Assembly (NCBI GenBank): GCA_051162045.1 | Contig: JBISDI010000011.1 | Source: Anaerozeibacter quisquiliarum | Lineage (GTDB): Bacteria > Bacillota > Clostridia > Christensenellales > Aristaeellaceae | Strand: one strand, 5' to 3' | Length of the DNA: 64,000 nt | Part shown: in pieces, positions 60,269 through 64,000 of the stretch | How the letters are laid out: the number at the start of each line of letters is the position of its first letter | Position numbering within the stretch: position 1 is the stretch's first letter | The notes under the pieces: model-generated | What the model was told of the DNA's origin: nothing | Databases searched by the model: none | What the model saw: only the letters and a program-made list of their open reading frames with translations | Translations under genes and position numbers: made by a program

Positions 60269-61059
60269 GCGAGACGCTTTTGAAAGCCGTGGACGTGTGC
60301 AAGTACTTTGCCGGGCTCAAGGCGGTCGAGATGGTCAACATGGAGGTCAGGGAGGGCGATATCTACGGCATCATCGGCCCCAACGGCGCGGGCAAGACCA
60401 CCTTTTTTAACTGCTGCACCGGTATCTATCCGCCCACCAAGGGCGAGGTGTACCTCGAGGGCGAGCGGATTTCGCGGATGACGCCCGAGCAGATCGCCTG
60501 CCGTGGGGTGACGCGCACGTTCCAGAACATCCAGCTGTTCAAGTTTATGAGTGTGCTCGACAACGTCAAGATCGGCTGCCACACGGGCACCCGCACAGGC
60601 CTGCTCGACGCGCTGCTGCACACCCGCCGCTACCGCGAAGACGAGCGGTATGCGGTTGAGAAGAGCATCGAGGTGCTCCGCGAGATCGGCATGTATGAGG
60701 TCGGCGACGTGATGGCGGGCACGCTGCCCTACGGCATGCAGCGCAAGGTTGAAATCGCGCGCGCGCTGGCGCTGGGCCCGAGGATCCTGCTGCTGGACGA
60801 GCCGGCGGCCGGCATGAACCCGCTCGAGACAAAGTCGCTCATGGAGTTCATCAAGATGTTGGGCCGGAAGGGGTATACCATCTTGGTAATTGAGCACGAC
60901 ATGAAGTTCGTCATGAACGCCTGCAATCGCATCTTGGTGCTCAACTTCGGCCAGAAGATCGCCGAGGGCACGCCCGAGGAGATTCGCGCCGATCAGGCGG
61001 TGCGCGAGGCCTACTTCGGCAAGGGCCTGATCGTGGAGGGGGTGGGCGAGCGTGCTTAA
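60265..61059 (+). CDS. livG: Branched-chain-type ABC ATPase LivG
   Basis: The 264-residue ATPase has Walker A GPNGAGKTTFFNC, the LivG-type RTFQNIQLFKFMSVLDNV, a diverged signature (LPYGMQRKVEIARAL) and Walker B LLLDEPAAGMNP. It overlaps livF by 8 nt. Confidence 0.95.
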   Translation: MSETLLKAVDVCKYFAGLKAVEMVNMEVREGDIYGIIGPNGAGKTTFFNCCTGIYPPTKGEVYLEGERISRMTPEQIACRGVTRTFQNIQLFKFMSVLDNVKIGCHTGTRTGLLDALLHTRRYREDERYAVEKSIEVLREIGMYEVGDVMAGTLPYGMQRKVEIARALALGPRILLLDEPAAGMNPLETKSLMEFIKMLGRKGYTILVIEHDMKFVMNACNRILVLNFGQKIAEGTPEEIRADQAVREAYFGKGLIVEGVGERA

Positions 61060-61762
61060 GATTGAGGACTTGCAGGTGTACTACGGCTACGTCAACGCGC
61101 TCAAGGGAATCAGCGTCGAGGTGAACCGGGGCGAGATCATCACACTGATCGGCGCCAACGGCGCGGGCAAGACCACGGCGCTGATGGCGGTGTCGGGGCT
61201 CGTGCCCAAGGCGGGCGGCCGGGTGTCGTTCAAGGGCGTCGATATCACGCGCACAGCGCCGAACAAGATCGTGTACATGGGCATATCGCATGTGCCCGAG
61301 GGGCGCAAGATATTCCCCGCGCTGTCCGTGCGCGATAACCTGCTGGCCGGGTCGCTCGGAAACCGGTCGTTGACGAAGGCGCGCGTCCAAGCGCTCTACG
61401 ACGAGGTGTACGCGATGTTCCCGCGCCTCAAGGAGCGGCAGAATCAGGCGGGCGGCTCGCTGTCCGGCGGCGAACAGCAGATGCTGGCGATTGCGCGGGG
61501 GCTGATGATGGACCCGGAGCTGCTGATGCTGGACGAGCCGTCGCTGGGGCTGGCCCCGATCGTGGTGGAGGAGATCTTTGAACTGCTGATCCGCATCAAC
61601 AAGGGCGGCAAGACCATCCTGTTGATCGAGCAAAACGCGTCGATGGCGCTGTCGATCGCCGACCGCGGCTATGTGATGGAGACCGGAAGCATTGCAATGA
61701 CCGGCAAGGGGCGGGAACTTCTGCGCAACGAAGAGGTCAAACGCGTATACCTGGGCGGCTAA
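61052..61762 (+). CDS. livF: Branched-chain-type ABC ATPase LivF
   Basis: The 236-residue ATPase has GANGAGKTTALMA, the LivF markers HVPEGRKIFPALSVRDNL, LSGGEQQMLAIARGLM and LMLDEPSLGLAP. The start is GTG 61052 within livG. It completes the importer livJHMGF. Confidence 0.95.
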   Translation: MLKIEDLQVYYGYVNALKGISVEVNRGEIITLIGANGAGKTTALMAVSGLVPKAGGRVSFKGVDITRTAPNKIVYMGISHVPEGRKIFPALSVRDNLLAGSLGNRSLTKARVQALYDEVYAMFPRLKERQNQAGGSLSGGEQQMLAIARGLMMDPELLMLDEPSLGLAPIVVEEIFELLIRINKGGKTILLIEQNASMALSIADRGYVMETGSIAMTGKGRELLRNEEVKRVYLGG

Positions 61763-61788
61763 TATAATTCTATAGGAGTGATTATCGT

Positions 61789-62796
61789 ATGAAGAAGATC
61801 ATCAACGCGCCCGACCAGTTTGCGGTTCAGACGGTGGAGGGCATCATCGCGGCCTATGGCGACCGGGTCAAGCTGTTAGGCGGCGATCCGCAGATGTACC
61901 TGTCGAACTACGAAGCGCCCGAGGGCAAGGTGGGCATCGTGACCGCGGGCGGCTCGGGGCATTTGCCGGTGTTCCTGGGCTACGTCGGGCAGGGCATGCT
62001 GGACGGCTGCGTCGTAGGCAATGTGTTCGCCTCGCCGTCGGCGCAGAAGATGGCCGATGTCATCAAGGCCTGCGACCGCGGGAATGGCGTCGTGTGCCTG
62101 TACGGCAACTACGGCGGCGACCGGCTCAACTTCGACATGGCCTGCGAGATGGTCGAGATGGACGACGTCGAGACCCGCACCGTGCTGGTCGCCGACGACA
62201 TCTGCTCGAGCCCCGAGGCGCAAAAGGACAAGCGCCGCGGCGTGGCCGGCATGGTGTATGCGTTCAAGGTGGCGGGCGCGGCCGCCGAGCGGCTGATGTC
62301 GCTCGATGAAGTCGCGGACGTGGCGAGCAGGGCGCTTTCCAACATCCGCACCATGGGCGTCGCGCTCACGCCCTGCATCGTGCCGATGGTGGGCAAGCCC
62401 ACGTTCTCGATCGCGGACGACGAGATCGAGGTGGGCATGGGCATCCACGGCGAGGCCGGCATCGAGGTGCGCAAGATGATGACGGCCGACGAGATCGCCG
62501 ACGCCATCATGGAGAAGCTGTTCACCGAGCTTCACCTCGAGGCGGGCGACGAGGTGTCGATCATGGTCAACGGCCTGGGCGCGACGCCGCTCGAGGAGCA
62601 GTTGATCGTCTACCGCCGCATCCATCAAATCCTGTCAGCCAAGCTCGTCAGCGTGTTCATGCCGCACATCGGCGAATTCGCCACCTCGATGGAGATGGCC
62701 GGGCTGTCGGTGACCATGTTCAAATTGGACGCGCAGATGAAGGAATTGCTGCGCGCGCCGGCGAACACCCCATTTTACACAAACGCGAACAAGTAG
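61789..62796 (+). CDS. dhaK: Dihydroxyacetone kinase-like subunit DhaK
   Basis: The 335-residue DhaK has the substrate-site motif TAGGSGHLPVFLGYVG near 45-60. The covalent-substrate histidine is in GMGIHGEAG near 220, and CGN-type glycine loops include LYGNYGGDRLNFDMA. DhaK binds dihydroxyacetone or related ketoses covalently. GSGHE of classical DhaK is GSGHL here, a change next to the substrate pocket. GGAG precedes the ATG. No DhaM phosphotransferase is in the window, so it is either ATP-dependent with DhaL or uses a distant PTS protein. Confidence 0.9.
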   Translation: MKKIINAPDQFAVQTVEGIIAAYGDRVKLLGGDPQMYLSNYEAPEGKVGIVTAGGSGHLPVFLGYVGQGMLDGCVVGNVFASPSAQKMADVIKACDRGNGVVCLYGNYGGDRLNFDMACEMVEMDDVETRTVLVADDICSSPEAQKDKRRGVAGMVYAFKVAGAAAERLMSLDEVADVASRALSNIRTMGVALTPCIVPMVGKPTFSIADDEIEVGMGIHGEAGIEVRKMMTADEIADAIMEKLFTELHLEAGDEVSIMVNGLGATPLEEQLIVYRRIHQILSAKLVSVFMPHIGEFATSMEMAGLSVTMFKLDAQMKELLRAPANTPFYTNANK

Positions 62797-62805
62797 GAGG
62801 CATTT

Positions 62806-63423
62806 ATGAACCGCGACTCGATCCGGCGCGCCGTCGATTCGGTGTGCGGCATGATGGAGGAAAACAAGGACTACCTGATCTCGCTCGACCAGCAGAACGG
62901 CGACGGCGACCTGGGACTGTCGATGGAGGGCGGCTTCTGCGCCGTAAGGGACTTCCTCGCGGCGACCGACGAGCAGGACATGGGCAAGCTGCTCATGAAG
63001 TGCGGCGCGGCGTTTAACGAAGCCGCGCCCTCGTCGCTGGGCACCATTTTGTCCTTTGGCTTCATGGGCATGGCCAAGGCGCTCAAGGGGCAGGCGGAGG
63101 CCCCGTTTGAGGCGTTCGCGCGCTCGTTCATGGCGGGCGTCGAAAAGATCATGGAGCGCGCGCATTCGAAGCCCGGCGAAAAGACGGTGCTCGACGCGCT
63201 GTACCCGGCGGCCGAGGCCTACCTTGCCCGCGCGGACGACCCGGCGGCCGCGCGGGCGGCGGCGGCGCGCGCCGCCGAGGCCGGCAGCGAGTTGACGCGC
63301 GGCATGCGCGCCGTGCACGGGCGCGCCGCGTACTACGGCGACAAGTCGATCGGCGTGCTGGACGGCGGCTCCGTCGCGGGCATGCTGATCGTCAAGGGCA
63401 TCGAACGGGCATTTCAGGAATAA
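62806..63423 (+). CDS. dhaL: Dihydroxyacetone kinase-like subunit DhaL
   Basis: The 205-residue nucleotide-binding subunit has the ADP/Mg loop NGDGDLGLSM (D-x-D-x-G), EAAPSSLGTILSFGF, GEKTVLDALYPA, and HGRAAYYGDKSIGVLDGGSV. It starts 9 nt after dhaK. The two form a ketose or triose kinase. Its presence beside an amino-acid-type importer is unusual. Confidence 0.9.
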   Translation: MNRDSIRRAVDSVCGMMEENKDYLISLDQQNGDGDLGLSMEGGFCAVRDFLAATDEQDMGKLLMKCGAAFNEAAPSSLGTILSFGFMGMAKALKGQAEAPFEAFARSFMAGVEKIMERAHSKPGEKTVLDALYPAAEAYLARADDPAAARAAAARAAEAGSELTRGMRAVHGRAAYYGDKSIGVLDGGSVAGMLIVKGIERAFQE

Positions 63424-63449
63424 ACACAGACGCAGGAGAAGCGAAATGC

Positions 63450-64000
63450 ATGGACAGAGCGGCGTATGACAACTACATCGCCATCCTCGCAAGCGAACTG
63501 ATCCCCGCGATGGGCTGTACCGAGCCCATCGCGGTGGCGCTCGCGGGCGCGAGGGCGGCTTATGTGCTCGGCGGGGTGCCCGATCACATGGACGTGTATT
63601 GCAGCGGCAACATCGTCAAGAACGTCAAGGGCGTGGTGGTGCCCAACTCCGGCGGCCAGATGGGCATCGCGGCGGCGGCGGTGCTGGGCGCGGTGGGCGG
63701 CGACTACACATTGGGGCTCGAGGTGATCGAGGGTGCGGGCCCCGCAGCCATTGAAGAGACGCGCCGGTTGGTCGCCGAAGGCATGTGCGACTGCCACCTG
63801 GCCGAAAACGAGGGCAGCCTGTACATCCGCGTGGAGGCCGCGCGGGGGGCGGATGTTGCGCGCGTTACGATCCGTACGCGCCACAACCAGTTCGACCACA
63901 TCAGCCTGAACGGGCAGGTGCTGCTCGAACAAGGCGAGCTGGCGGCCGCGGCCGCGCCGGTGGATAAGGAGCGGCTCAACGTACGCGACATCATCGAGTT
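63450..64000 (+). CDS. L-cysteine desulfidase/UPF0597-family protein (5' part)
   Basis: The 183 visible residues belong to the serine-dehydratase-alpha-like UPF0597/CyuA family. They carry the cluster cysteine motif IPAMGCTEPIAVALAGARAA near 18-37, YCSGNIVKNVKGVVVPNSGG split here at position 20, and GMGIAAA-like MGIAAAAVLG. CyuA-type enzymes use a [4Fe-4S] cluster to split L-cysteine to pyruvate, ammonia and sulfide. ATG 63450 follows AGGAG by about 11 nt. It is cut by the window end. It is probably the next gene of the ATC/liv/dha operon (26 nt after dhaL). Confidence 0.85.
   Translation, partial: MDRAAYDNYIAILASELIPAMGCTEPIAVALAGARAAYVLGGVPDHMDVYCSGNIVKNVKGVVVPNSGGQMGIAAAAVLGAVGGDYTLGLEVIEGAGPAAIEETRRLVAEGMCDCHLAENEGSLYIRVEAARGADVARVTIRTRHNQFDHISLNGQVLLEQGELAAAAAPVDKERLNVRDIIE

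Overview
The window is GC-rich DNA from a low-branching-free, Firmicutes-type genome. Three things point to a high-GC Clostridia relative (Bacillota), probably gut-associated: the ylxM-ffh-rpsP-khpA-rimM-trmD cluster, groESL behind a CIRCE operator, and floA/nfeD, glpP, tmcAL, rubrerythrin and a YtvI-like AI-2E protein. Promoters read as sigma-A type (TTGACA-17-TATAAT). The exact lineage (Christensenellales or Oscillospirales-like) is inference from composition and repeat style. I see no phage, integrase, transposase, CRISPR array, tRNA or rRNA.

Layout. 0-6.4 kb: a degenerate MoaB-like protein, an MFS exporter, an MgtA-type Mg2+ P-type ATPase behind a 237-nt leader with an attenuator, a secreted BIG2-caspase-like protein and a tiny zinc-knuckle protein. 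6.7-12.5 kb (minus strand): a two-component system, an AI-2E-family membrane protein, a membrane-anchored coiled coil and aldose epimerase. 12.6-16.9 kb: the SRP/ribosome-maturation cluster, ending in a trmD frame that runs without a stop into rubrerythrin. 17.7-23.6 kb: a complete fructosamine (Amadori product) operon, frlBONMD-frlR. 23.7-27.1 kb: sorbitol-6-P and sorbose-1-P dehydrogenase homologues and tmcAL. 27.9-29.9 kb: groESL. 30.1-34.2 kb: an SH3 protein and a zinc uptake operon with Zur and a CobU homologue. 34.3-38.0 kb: nfeD, a secreted protein with YETPxFE repeats, floA and a small membrane protein. 38.2-42.3 kb: tldD, tldE and an LCP ligase. 42.5-44.7 kb: 6S RNA, a metallophosphoesterase, glpP and SRP RNA. 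44.7-52.5 kb: an AGCS amino-acid symporter and an oligopeptide ABC operon. 52.5-56.3 kb: MATE, a hypothetical, a HAD phosphatase and an SDR. 56.4-64 kb: an operon with an ATC-hydrolase-family protein, a branched-chain-type ABC importer, DhaK/DhaL and the start of a cysteine-desulfidase-family gene.

The genes without an obvious precedent sit beside an unusual amount of structured intergenic DNA. Two ~0.6-0.75-kb mosaics of long hairpins begin directly at the stop codons of rubrerythrin and groEL. They are inverted relative to each other and flank the frl/sorbose segment. A second family (11.29 and 14.35 kb) shows compensatory changes in a stem. Strong stem-loops follow the solute-binding-protein gene in all three large ABC operons. 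The best candidates for something new are the 56.4-64 kb sulfur/thiazoline-like locus, the mgtA leader with mutually exclusive pairings, the hairpin-array repeats, the trmD-rubrerythrin fusion frame and the YETPxFE protein inside the nfeD-floA cluster. All family names come from motif recognition by eye; no database search was run.
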